From the NCBI GenBank assembly GCA_031376425.1, contig JANMDR010000148.1, positions 1-11,209 of the forward strand: 11,209 nucleotides of DNA, written 5' to 3'. A model generated the notes under the pieces. The model searched no databases. It was given only the letters and a program-made list of their open reading frames with translations, and was not told where the DNA came from. Below, piece by piece: positions 1 through 7,778 of this stretch (its first letter is position 1; each line of letters starts with the position of its first letter). The position numbers and the translations under genes were made by a program. Source of the DNA: JANMDR01 sp031376425. GTDB lineage: Bacteria > Pseudomonadota > Gammaproteobacteria > Burkholderiales > Usitatibacteraceae.

Positions 1-1
1 C

Positions 2-3000
2 GCCACGGGCGTGGCAGCAGACTTTACCTTGCCATCAAACGTAACCCATAGCCTCACCAACGTTGGTAGCACAGGCTTTTCCGCCGCATTGACATCCGGT
101 GTAGTTAAGCTGACCGGCGGCACGGTTGCTGTTGGCACGCCCGCCGTGATTACGGTAGATGTTGTCGCACCTGCAGCCCCAACCACCGTCACAAGCGCCG
201 CATCGACGGCCTTAGTCGATCCCGCAAATACCATTGTTGAATCTAATGAAACCAATAACGCCGCCACCAATGTGGTAACCACCAACGTTTCCTTACCTCC
301 TTCACCTGATCTCACCGTTGCGCTAACGGTACCCGCCAGTAGCGTCATTAACGCCAACTATGACTACACCATCACCGTCAGCAACGGCGGTACGGCCACT
401 GGGACTAACATCACTACGCAATTCACGCTGCCCGCTGGCGTAACGTATGTAGGCGCAAACATCGGCACCACCAACTTTACCGCAGCACAGTCTAGCGGCG
501 TGGTCACATTTAGCGGCGGCACTGTGCCAACCACTACACCGCAGGTGCTAAAAGTGACGGTGTTGGCACCAGCCACCACCACAACCATCGCAGCACCAAT
601 AGGCGCAGCAACGGTTGATCCACTCAATGCAATCGTTGAATTGAATGAAACTAATAACACCTCAGCCGCAGTTAGTACGGTCGTCAACGGCGTATCCCTC
701 ATCAGCACCGTGCAAGGCTCGGGTACAGCAAGTCCATTGGTAAATACCGCTGTGTTAGTGGAAGGTATCGTGACTGCGATTTACCAAGGCACAGGTACTT
801 TGGGCGGCTTCTTTATGCAGGAAGAAGATGCCGATAGCGACGGCAACGCAGCAACTTCTGAGGGCATTTTTGTTTACACCAACCTCGCGCCAGCAAGTGT
901 TACCGTGGGCGATAAAGTACGCGTATCGGGCACGGTAATTGAGTTTGGCACTGCACCCAACACCCTTACCGAGATCACCGCACCGATAGTATCCATTGTC
1001 AGCGCTGGTAACCCATTACCTACAGAAGCTGTCGTCACCTTACCGGTCGCAGCATTAACTGATCTTGAGCGCTTTGAAGGCATGCGCGTCAGATTTACCC
1101 AAACCCTAACCTTAAGCGATCACTTTGACTTACCAAGGTTTGGCGAACTCACTTTCACTGTAAATGGCCGCGCCATGCAGCCGACTGCCGTGATTGATCC
1201 TAATGACGCAGTGGCATCAGGCACTACATCCACGGGAGCTAGTAATGTTGCCGCTATCAACGCGATGACTGATTTAACAACACGTTCCAGCATTATTTTA
1301 GATGATGCGCTATCCACTACCTACCCTAGCACCTTGCAATGGATTGACCCTACCACCAACACAATTCGCTTAGGCAGCACCATTGCCGCGTTGTCGGGTA
1401 TTTTTAGCCAATCATTTGGCACCTACCGCATGTACACACCCACACCACCCACCATCGCCTATGCGCCGCGTCCGGCCGCGCCAACTGTGGGCGGCAACGT
1501 AAAAATCGCTAGCGCAAACTTACTGAATTACTTTAATGGGACAGGCAATGGCACAAGCGGCTTCCCAACTGCCCGTGGCGCAAATACGGCCTATGAGTTT
1601 TCGCGCCAGCGTGCCAAAACAATTGCAGCACTCAACGGTATTGGTGCCGATATCATCGGCGTGTTAGAACTTGAAAACGATGGCACAAACACGGTAACAC
1701 CCAATATTACGGCGATGGAAGACCTTATAAATGGGCTAAATGCCGCGGCCGGCGCGGGTACGTGGGCGGCGATAGCTGAGCCAGTTGGCTATTTCGGATT
1801 CTTTGGCGGCAGCGATGCAATTCGCCCTGCATTTATTTACAAGCCCGCTGTGGTCTCGCCCGTTGGCGTAGCCGTGGCGCTAAACGATGCCGTTTTCACG
1901 ATCTCCCGCGCACCCATCGCGCAAACCTGGAAAATCAATGCCAACAACGAACAATTTGTAGCGGTAATCAATCACTTCAAAGCCAAGAGCAGTAGCGGCG
2001 CTACTGGGTTAAATGTTGATCAAAACGACGGCCAAGCTTCTTGGAATGCACTACGCAAAACCCAAGCCACTGCAGTCGTAAACTTCATCAACACCCTTGC
2101 CATGACTACGCCGAGAGTCATCACAATGGGCGACTTCAACGCCTACGAGCAAGAAGACCCCATCGATATTATGCGCGCTGGTGGCTTAAGCACTCTCATC
2201 AACAACAGCTATTCCTATATGTTTAATGGCCTCAGCGGTTCACTTGACCATGCACTTGCCAATGCTGCATTACTGCCTTTAGTGACGGGTGCCGATGAAT
2301 GGCACATTAATGCGGATGAACCTGAGTTGATTGATTACAACGTTGAGCAAAAAGTAAACCCTGGCACAACGGCTGGCGGCTGCGGCACGTTTTCAAGCAC
2401 TACACCGTGCACAAATCCTGATTACTGGACAGCCACTCCTTTCCGTGCGTCCGATCATGATCCATTGCTCGTGGGCTTATCACTAAAAGCGGCGCAAACC
2501 ATCACCTTTAATACCCAAACCACGGCAAGCCGGGTGTTCGCGCCAATGGGCACATTCAGCATTGCGCCAGTGGCTACCATCTCCTCTCCTTCGACCCTCA
2601 CTATTGCTTACACCAGCACCACAACGGGAGTGTGCACAATCGTGGGCACCACGGTCACCATCGTCACGGTAGGCACTTGCACCATTGAAGCCAATCAAGC
2701 TGGTGATATTAACTTTACCGCTGCCACTGCCGTCCAGCAATCAATTAGTATCACGCAAGCACCGCAAGTGATTACCTTCGCAGCTTTAACTAACCGCGCG
2801 ATGGGATCTGGCAGTTTTAGTGTCAGCGCAACAGGCGGTGCATCAGGCATCGCGCTAATATATGCGAGCACGACAGGGGGAACCTGTAGCGTCACCGCCG
2901 GCAATACCGTTAATCTGCTGAGCACTGGCACCTGCACTATTACCGCCGCCCAAGCAGGCAATACCAACTATGCCGCAGCCACCACGGTACCGCAGAGCTT

Positions 3001-4816
3001 TCAAATTATCAGCGTAGCCCCTTCAGCCACCTTAAGTATCGGCCGTAATACCGCACCTACCGTACCCGTTTCAAGCTTTGTGGGTGGCGATGCTGCAGTG
3101 CTTACCGCAACTATTACTGGTGTTACGCCAACAGGCACGGTAAGTTTCAGCATGAATGCAACTCCCATTGCCGGTTGCACCACGGTTGCTTTAGTGGGCG
3201 CTGGTAATACTAAAACTGCCAGTTGTGCCCTGCCAGTATTCACCAATGTGGCGCCAGGCACCCGCAGCTTCAGCGTTAGCTATGCCGGTGACGTCAACAA
3301 TACCGCCATTAACGCCTCTACAAGCGCTAATGTGGGACGCCTCCTGAATGTAACTGCTACTGTACTCAGCGCCAACGGCAGCATTTCACCATCAGGCGTG
3401 AGCAATGTGCAAGCGGGGCAAACATTAACTTTCACCGTCATTGCCAATCCGCAATACTTGGCCGTGCTCGGTGGCAGTTGTGGCGTCGGTAATAGCCCAC
3501 AAGTCGCCCTCGTACCGCAAAATGCGGGCACCTTCAATGTCAACACGGCGGCAATCAATGACGATTGTGCGGTCACAGTCAGTTTTGTAGCGGTTACCCC
3601 TACCCTCAGAATAAATGCGGCACTAGCTAGTGCGGCAATCTTGCCACCTACTTCAACACCCGCCACCACATCGCCAACGCCAAGCACCAGCATGCAGGGT
3701 CAAACCGTGCGTCTGCAAGCGGTGTTATACGGTGCCATAGGTGCCGCGAGTGCGAGCGCTACTAATATTGTCAACTTCGCGGTTGACGGTACTCCCTTGC
3801 TTAATTGCCAAGCAGTACCACTGGTGTTTACCGCATTTGCCGACACTAGTGCGCGGATAGCCACCTGTGAGACTGCGGCACTTGCTATAGGCACCCGTAA
3901 ACTCACAGCAAACTATGCAGGCGACGTTTATAACTTCCCTGCCGTGGCGGACGCGTCCCTAACACCGGATCAAAGCCTAGCGCATACAGTGACCGCCGCG
4001 CCAGTCGTGGTGCCACCGGTGGTGTTGCCACCAGTAGTGCCCCCAGTTATTCCCCCTGCAGGTGCTGACACGACACCTAACGCATTTAGCTTCGTCGCCG
4101 CGATAAATCAGCCCCTAGGCTTGGCCGATATCCGGTCTAATATTGTCACTATCACCGGCATCGATGCGCCCGCATCGGTGACTATCAGCGGTGGCGAATA
4201 TTCTATCGGCTGTACGGCAAACTTCACCGCATTAGCCGCGACGATTACGAATAACCAAACCGTTTGTGTACGCCATGCGGGTGCGACCACGGAAGGCAGC
4301 ACCGTCACCACATCGCTCACCATTGGTGGTGTGACCGGCGTATTTAACAGCACCACAGCGGCAGTCATGAATGGCGGCACCCGCTTCCCTTTATACCGCC
4401 TCTACAACACTCCGCAAGCGCGTCACTTTTACACCACCAGCGAGGCAGAACGCGCCCAGCTCATTACAGAAGGCTGGCGAGCGGAAGGCATTGTTGCGCA
4501 ATTGCTTGAAAAGGCTGGCACGATGGGTGGAGTGGCAACACTGCCCCTATTCCGTGTGTATCATTCTGGCATCAACTACCATTTCTGGACGAGCGATGCT
4601 AATGAGTATGCCGTTTTAGCGACACGCGGCTGGACTCAACAAGGCATTGTGGGCTATTTAGGCAGTGCACCTAATCCCTTGGGCATTAAGTTTACGCGGC
4701 TACTTAATAGCAGTATCGTTCGCCATGTACTAACAACGGATCAAAACGAAGCGACGTTCTTAATTAATATTGCCAAGTATCTAGATGAAGGCGTTGTAGG
4801 GTACGCACTGAAGTAA
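2..4816 (+). CDS. Large secreted ExeM/NucH-type nuclease with Ig-like repeats and DUF5648 tail (5' partial)
   Basis: Probable extracellular or surface DNase. The frame is open to the left edge: codons before the GTG at 11 read A-T-G and match the ATG before the second repeat (ATGTNITTQFTLP), so the true start and signal peptide lie upstream. Residues are numbered from that GTG. Visible order: two CARDB/DUF11-like repeats (about 1-95 and 99-225, offset 133 residues, each with an E-x-N-E-T-N-N motif); an OB-fold-like region (about 230-332); an endonuclease/exonuclease/phosphatase domain (about 497-825); Ig-like domains (about 828-1330); a proline-rich PVV-PP linker (1330-1350); another Ig-like domain (about 1352-1450); and three DUF5648 repeats. 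Nuclease residues present: N503, E553 (VLELEND), H655 (INHFKAK), D708 and N710 (MGDFNAY), D746-H747 (SLDHALAN), D815-H816 (ASDHDPL). This set is intact, so activity is likely. Fourteen cysteines occur, all after residue 790. No LPXTG or PEP-CTERM signal is seen at the C-terminus. Domain assignments are by eye. Confidence 0.85.
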   Translation, partial: ATGVAADFTLPSNVTHSLTNVGSTGFSAALTSGVVKLTGGTVAVGTPAVITVDVVAPAAPTTVTSAASTALVDPANTIVESNETNNAATNVVTTNVSLPPSPDLTVALTVPASSVINANYDYTITVSNGGTATGTNITTQFTLPAGVTYVGANIGTTNFTAAQSSGVVTFSGGTVPTTTPQVLKVTVLAPATTTTIAAPIGAATVDPLNAIVELNETNNTSAAVSTVVNGVSLISTVQGSGTASPLVNTAVLVEGIVTAIYQGTGTLGGFFMQEEDADSDGNAATSEGIFVYTNLAPASVTVGDKVRVSGTVIEFGTAPNTLTEITAPIVSIVSAGNPLPTEAVVTLPVAALTDLERFEGMRVRFTQTLTLSDHFDLPRFGELTFTVNGRAMQPTAVIDPNDAVASGTTSTGASNVAAINAMTDLTTRSSIILDDALSTTYPSTLQWIDPTTNTIRLGSTIAALSGIFSQSFGTYRMYTPTPPTIAYAPRPAAPTVGGNVKIASANLLNYFNGTGNGTSGFPTARGANTAYEFSRQRAKTIAALNGIGADIIGVLELENDGTNTVTPNITAMEDLINGLNAAAGAGTWAAIAEPVGYFGFFGGSDAIRPAFIYKPAVVSPVGVAVALNDAVFTISRAPIAQTWKINANNEQFVAVINHFKAKSSSGATGLNVDQNDGQASWNALRKTQATAVVNFINTLAMTTPRVITMGDFNAYEQEDPIDIMRAGGLSTLINNSYSYMFNGLSGSLDHALANAALLPLVTGADEWHINADEPELIDYNVEQKVNPGTTAGGCGTFSSTTPCTNPDYWTATPFRASDHDPLLVGLSLKAAQTITFNTQTTASRVFAPMGTFSIAPVATISSPSTLTIAYTSTTTGVCTIVGTTVTIVTVGTCTIEANQAGDINFTAATAVQQSISITQAPQVITFAALTNRAMGSGSFSVSATGGASGIALIYASTTGGTCSVTAGNTVNLLSTGTCTITAAQAGNTNYAAATTVPQSFQIISVAPSATLSIGRNTAPTVPVSSFVGGDAAVLTATITGVTPTGTVSFSMNATPIAGCTTVALVGAGNTKTASCALPVFTNVAPGTRSFSVSYAGDVNNTAINASTSANVGRLLNVTATVLSANGSISPSGVSNVQAGQTLTFTVIANPQYLAVLGGSCGVGNSPQVALVPQNAGTFNVNTAAINDDCAVTVSFVAVTPTLRINAALASAAILPPTSTPATTSPTPSTSMQGQTVRLQAVLYGAIGAASASATNIVNFAVDGTPLLNCQAVPLVFTAFADTSARIATCETAALAIGTRKLTANYAGDVYNFPAVADASLTPDQSLAHTVTAAPVVVPPVVLPPVVPPVIPPAGADTTPNAFSFVAAINQPLGLADIRSNIVTITGIDAPASVTISGGEYSIGCTANFTALAATITNNQTVCVRHAGATTEGSTVTTSLTIGGVTGVFNSTTAAVMNGGTRFPLYRLYNTPQARHFYTTSEAERAQLITEGWRAEGIVAQLLEKAGTMGGVATLPLFRVYHSGINYHFWTSDANEYAVLATRGWTQQGIVGYLGSAPNPLGIKFTRLLNSSIVRHVLTTDQNEATFLINIAKYLDEGVVGYALK
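1499..2485 (+). other. Nuclease (EEP) catalytic domain within the large secreted protein
   Basis: Residues about 497-825 of the visible protein form an endonuclease/exonuclease/phosphatase fold of the ExeM/NucH extracellular nuclease type. It opens with KIASANLLNYF and has the metal-binding glutamate in VLELEND, the histidine in INHFKAK, the GDFN motif, SLDHALAN, and the final SDHDPL. These are the usual catalytic and metal-ligand stations of the superfamily, in the usual order and spacing. Within ExeM/NucH relatives the substrate is DNA; sugar-non-specific or RNA cleavage cannot be excluded. C791 and C800 near the end of the domain may form a disulfide. Confidence 0.82.
4385..4813 (+). other. 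Three tandem DUF5648 repeats at the C-terminus
   Basis: Residues about 1459-1499, 1511-1551 and 1559-1600 are three related units of about 40 residues. Each starts with an aromatic or hydrophobic residue plus R-(L/V)-(Y/L), for example LYRLYN, LFRVYH and FTRLLN. A histidine and a T-T/T-S motif follow (HFYTTSE, HFWTSDA, HVLTTDQ), and each ends in EGIVAQL, QGIVGYL or EGVVGYA. This matches the DUF5648 pattern found at the ends of secreted bacterial proteins, whose function is unknown. The third unit has degenerated: the aromatic residue after H and the W of the GW pair are lost. Confidence 0.72.
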
Positions 4817-4838
4817 CACCGCTTTAGCACCAACAACT

Positions 4839-4884
4839 ATGCCTTGGAGCACCCTTAAATATAAGGTTCTCCAAGGCATTTTTT
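4839..4884 (+). terminator. Rho-independent terminator of the large nuclease gene
   Basis: Bases 4839-4849 pair with 4869-4879 over 11 bp (ATGCCTTGGAG with its complement). An inner stem, 4853-4857 with 4862-4866, closes on an AATA loop. A run of six T (4879-4884) follows on the plus strand, 22 bases after the stop codon. On the minus strand the hairpin lies 10 bases past the DUF2805 stop codon but has no T run behind it, so it may end that convergent transcript only weakly. Confidence 0.85.
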
Positions 4885-4894
4885 ATGGTAAAAA

Positions 4895-5173
4895 TTACAC
4901 TACTTCGTCAATATCTGCAGGCAGCGGCGTTAAGTGTCGCGAAATAATTGCTTTGTGCTTGGTCGTGCGCCCGCTCATACGCTTACGCCACATGCGAAAC
5001 GAGCTCGCTTTCATATTGCTACGCATTAACGCAATCGTGGCCTGCTCATCCAAACCAAACTGAATCTCGATGGCCTCAAATGGTGTGCGATCCTCCCACG
5101 CCATTTCAATGACACGCGAAATATCGTCCGTGGTAAAGCTCTCAATCAATTTATGGGTAGCGCGTAATTCCAT
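4895..5173 (-). CDS. TIGR03643/DUF2805 family small protein
   Basis: A 92-residue protein of unknown function. The signature of the family is clear: RVIEMAWEDRTPFEAI at residues 20-35, QFGL at 38-41, and SSFRMWRKRMSGRTTKH at 57-73, which is basic and could contact nucleic acid. The segment from TPFEAI to about residue 53 has the spacing of a helix-turn-helix; this is inference, not an established function. The ATG at 5173 is preceded by GGAG (minus strand, plus positions 5184-5187) 10 bases upstream, the best Shine-Dalgarno match in the window, which supports this start. The gene is monocistronic, convergent with the nuclease gene and divergent from the cyclase gene. Length is close to that of family members I recall. 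Confidence 0.85.
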   Translation of the reverse strand: MELRATHKLIESFTTDDISRVIEMAWEDRTPFEAIEIQFGLDEQATIALMRSNMKASSFRMWRKRMSGRTTKHKAIISRHLTPLPADIDEVV

Positions 5174-5389
5174 ACTGCAAATTCTCCGGAGGGTATTTTA
5201 TAAAGCCAAAGTATTGTACCCGACGGTGATATAACCAAAATGAGAACTACAGTACGAACAACAGTGCGAGGTCAATCTCAGCCCAAAAACGCCAAAGTGG
5301 GCGTATGATTGTGAAAAGCGATTTAATTCATAATTGATCCACGCGTTCAACAAGCCTGTCGCCTCTCTCCACTCTAAAAATTCAAGAAT
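5174..5389. promoter_or_regulatory. Divergent intergenic region with candidate promoters
   Basis: This 216-base gap must hold promoters for both the DUF2805 gene and the cyclase gene. For the minus strand, TACAAT (plus positions 5213-5218) is a good -10 hexamer about 40 bases before the start, but its -35 is poor. For the plus strand, TATGAT at 5304-5309 is a candidate -10 about 80 bases before the cyclase start, also without a convincing -35. A short inverted repeat, GCCCA (5281-5285) with TGGGC (5298-5302), lies just upstream of that -10 and could be an operator. No RNA gene or small coding region was recognised here. Confidence 0.3.
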
Positions 5390-7627
5390 ATGGACAAACT
5401 TAAAGCGTTGCTAAAGCGGTATTTTCAGTCAATAAATGCCGGGGTGCGGTTCGCAATTAGCATCGTAATTGTTCTGCTGATAGCGTTGACCTATGGTCTG
5501 CACAAACCGATTGAGGTTCTCGAACGTCTTGAACTATCAGCATACGATATGCGGCTGCGTGCAACAATGATCAACACGATTGACCCGCGCATTGTGATCG
5601 TTGACTTGGACGAGAAAAGCATTCAAGCCGAAGGGCGATGGCCTTGGGGTCGCGATAAGGTCTCACTACTAACGCGAAAACTATTTGAAGCGCAGAAAAT
5701 AAAGGCCGCAGGTTTTGACGTATTTTTTACTGAGGCTGATACTAGTTCTGGATTAGCAAAGCTTGAAGACCTTTCCAAAGGTGTATTCAAAGACAACGAA
5801 GACTTTCAGAATAAAATGCAGACGCTTCGCAAAGAACTAGATTTCGACGCGATGTTTGCGAAAGATTTGCAAAAATACCCAATAGTGCTGGCTTTTGCTG
5901 GGCAAAATAATAAAGAAGGCCAAGGCTCACTTAGACTAGGCGCGCTACCCGATGCACAGCTAGATCCAAAAACACTTGGGGACGTACCAACAACAGAAAT
6001 TGAAGGTTTTAGTGGCAATTTGCCACTTTTCAACTCAAATGCAGGCGCAGGTGGTCATGCCCTGCCCCATCAAGATGAGGACGGCGTTATTCGGCGTGTT
6101 CCAGCATTCGTTAAATTTGAGGGGAAATACTATGAATCGCTTTCCATTGCGCTGATCAGGACTTTTTTAGATAACGAACCGCTGCAGGTAAGAGCGACTA
6201 AAGACGGCGAAAAACTTAGCAGTATTGTTATAAACAAGCGCGAATTTCCCCTCGATGCTAGAGGAATGTTTCTGATTCCCTATCGTGGTCGAACACCATC
6301 ATTTCAATATGTATCGGCCACAGACGTCATGCGTGACAAACTACCCCTTAAAAGCCTTGAAGGCAAAATGGCGCTAATTGGTACTTCGTCGCAAGGACTA
6401 CTCGATATGCGAGTCACGCCTGTGGATCAAAATTACCCAGGGGTTGAAACCCACGCAAATATGCTCAGCGGGTATCTCGATGGGACGATAAAAGCTGAGC
6501 CCATTGACAAAAAAGGGCTTGGTTTTTTAATTGTTTTACTTCTAGGCATACCGTTCACGTTTGCACTTGTTAGGTTAAGCGCGTTATGGGGTACCGTGTT
6601 AACGATTACGACAATAGCAGTACTACTCGTTTCAAACGTGTTCTTCTGGAAGCGTGGCCTAGTACTAGAATTCGCAACGCCGACTCTAATGATTCTTACT
6701 GTTTATATCTTCAATATGGCCTACGGCTATTTCGTAGAAGCCGCTAACCGCAAAAAAATTACCGATGTATTTGGTACTTACATTCCCAAGGAGCTCGCTG
6801 CTGAAGTGGCGAAAGACCCGGGTGCTTACAACGTCAGCGGTGAAACGCGCGACATGACTGTACTGTTTTCTGACGTGCGCGGTTTTACGACTATTTCGGA
6901 AGGCTTGAGTGCTAAAGATTTAACGGCGCTGATGAACTCTTATCTCACCCATATGACGGAAGATATTCAAAGCCATCGCGGCACGATTGATAAATATATT
7001 GGTGATGCCATCATGGCATTTTGGGGTGCGCCACTCAAAGACGAACGCCATGCTTATAACGCGATGATGTCAGCGTTGGATATGCAAGCGAAAGTAAAAG
7101 CCATCGCCCCAGAATTTAAGAAAAACAACTGGCCACCAGTAGAAATTGGTATTGGTTTAAACTGCGGCTTAATGAACGTTGGCGATATGGGTTCGAGCTT
7201 TCGCCGTGCCTATACCGTGATGGGTGATGCTGTAAACTTAGCTGCGCGGCTAGAAAGCTTAACGAAGGAATACGGTGTGGGTATTTTGGTGTCAGAGCAC
7301 ATCGTTAAGGCCGTGCCAGAAGTGGTGTATTGCGAAATGGATAGAGTGCGTGTGAAGGGCAAACTAGAACCCATCACTATCTATGAACCAATGGGCAAAA
7401 AAGGCTCATTGAGCGACGCGCAGCTTGATGATATTGAAGCCTTCCATAAAGCACTTGGCTATTTCGTAAAGCAAAAATTCGATGAAACTGCCGAAATATT
7501 GCAGCGCCTAAAGGCAGCGAATCCAAACCGCAAGGTTTATGATTTGTATGAAGAGCGTATTGCCTACTACCGTGAAAATCCACCCGGTGAAAACTGGGAT
7601 GGCGTTTATACCTTCACGAAAAAATAG
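5390..7627 (+). CDS. CHASE2-domain class III adenylate cyclase
   Basis: Membrane receptor predicted to make cAMP from ATP in response to a periplasmic signal. A 745-residue protein with an N-terminal membrane segment (about 20-37), a periplasmic CHASE2 domain (about 45-370, with RIVIVDLDEKS at 67-77 and GFDVFF at 108-113), three closely spaced membrane segments (about 377-397, 401-420, 425-447), a cyclase transducer helix (TDVFGTYIPKEL, 458-469), and a class III catalytic domain (about 486-665). Metal aspartates D495 (LFSDVRGFT) and D539 (KYIGDAIMAFWG) are present, as are transition-state residues N616 and R620. K535 occupies the adenine-selecting lysine position and T609 the position that is Asp in mammalian enzymes; the Lys/Thr pair points to an adenylate, class IIIb enzyme. 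A tail of about 80 residues (666-745) is TPR-like or helical. The ATG at 5390 has only a weak AAGA upstream, but it places the first membrane helix well. Confidence 0.92.
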   Translation: MDKLKALLKRYFQSINAGVRFAISIVIVLLIALTYGLHKPIEVLERLELSAYDMRLRATMINTIDPRIVIVDLDEKSIQAEGRWPWGRDKVSLLTRKLFEAQKIKAAGFDVFFTEADTSSGLAKLEDLSKGVFKDNEDFQNKMQTLRKELDFDAMFAKDLQKYPIVLAFAGQNNKEGQGSLRLGALPDAQLDPKTLGDVPTTEIEGFSGNLPLFNSNAGAGGHALPHQDEDGVIRRVPAFVKFEGKYYESLSIALIRTFLDNEPLQVRATKDGEKLSSIVINKREFPLDARGMFLIPYRGRTPSFQYVSATDVMRDKLPLKSLEGKMALIGTSSQGLLDMRVTPVDQNYPGVETHANMLSGYLDGTIKAEPIDKKGLGFLIVLLLGIPFTFALVRLSALWGTVLTITTIAVLLVSNVFFWKRGLVLEFATPTLMILTVYIFNMAYGYFVEAANRKKITDVFGTYIPKELAAEVAKDPGAYNVSGETRDMTVLFSDVRGFTTISEGLSAKDLTALMNSYLTHMTEDIQSHRGTIDKYIGDAIMAFWGAPLKDERHAYNAMMSALDMQAKVKAIAPEFKKNNWPPVEIGIGLNCGLMNVGDMGSSFRRAYTVMGDAVNLAARLESLTKEYGVGILVSEHIVKAVPEVVYCEMDRVRVKGKLEPITIYEPMGKKGSLSDAQLDDIEAFHKALGYFVKQKFDETAEILQRLKAANPNRKVYDLYEERIAYYRENPPGENWDGVYTFTKK

Positions 7628-7651
7628 GGTTTAATTCAATTTCTAAATCTA

Positions 7652-7678
7652 TAGATTCCCCGTGTAAGCGGGAATCTA
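7652..7678. repeat. REP-like palindrome 1
   Basis: Bases 7652-7660 (TAGATTCCC) pair with 7670-7678 (GGGAATCTA) over 9 bp around a 9-base loop. A perfect 10-base palindrome, ATCTATAGAT (7647-7656), overlaps the left arm. The GATTCCC...GGGAATC core resembles dispersed intergenic repeats of many proteobacteria. No T run follows on either strand, so it is a poor rho-independent terminator, although it could stabilise the 3' end of the cyclase mRNA, whose stop codon is 24 bases upstream. Confidence 0.6.
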
Positions 7679-7680
7679 CC

Positions 7681-7748
7681 GTCGTCCGCAAAAAGCCGCT
7701 GAGTTCCCGCCTGCGCATCGTAGCGCCTCCATCAACGGGAACGACGAC
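7681..7748. repeat. REP-like palindrome 2 (compound inverted repeat)
   Basis: GTTCCCG (7703-7709) pairs with CGGGAAC (7736-7742). Directly outside the right arm, GACGAC (7743-7748) is complementary to GTCGTC (7681-7686), so the outer stem is interrupted on the left by 16 bases (7687-7702). A small inner GCGC...GCGC pair (7713-7716, 7723-7726) sits in the loop. Together with palindrome 1 this forms a two-hairpin block like a mosaic REP element. It fills most of the 151 bases between the cyclase and hydrolase genes. Copy number elsewhere cannot be seen. Confidence 0.55.
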
Positions 7749-7778
7749 ATTTTCAACCAAACTACCGATTCTTTATTC

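Noticed and set aside
3280..3693. 137-residue open frame on the minus strand inside the large nuclease gene
   Set aside because: It lies opposite well-supported Ig-like coding sequence, is rich in A, V, L and T as expected of a complement of repetitive Thr/Ala codons, and shows no recognisable domain. The other minus-strand frames over this gene are of the same kind.
4371..4619. 82-residue plus-strand frame overlapping the DUF5648 repeats
   Set aside because: It is an alternative frame of the same strand, while the main frame shows three aligned DUF5648 repeats and continues to a stop followed by a terminator.
4839..5063. 74-residue plus-strand frame over the terminator and DUF2805 gene
   Set aside because: It begins in the terminator hairpin, runs antisense to the DUF2805 gene, and has no recognisable motif.
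5308..5330. Possible CRP/cAMP-receptor site before the cyclase gene (TTGTGA half-site)
   Set aside because: Only one half-site is present; the expected TCACA half at the right spacing is missing.
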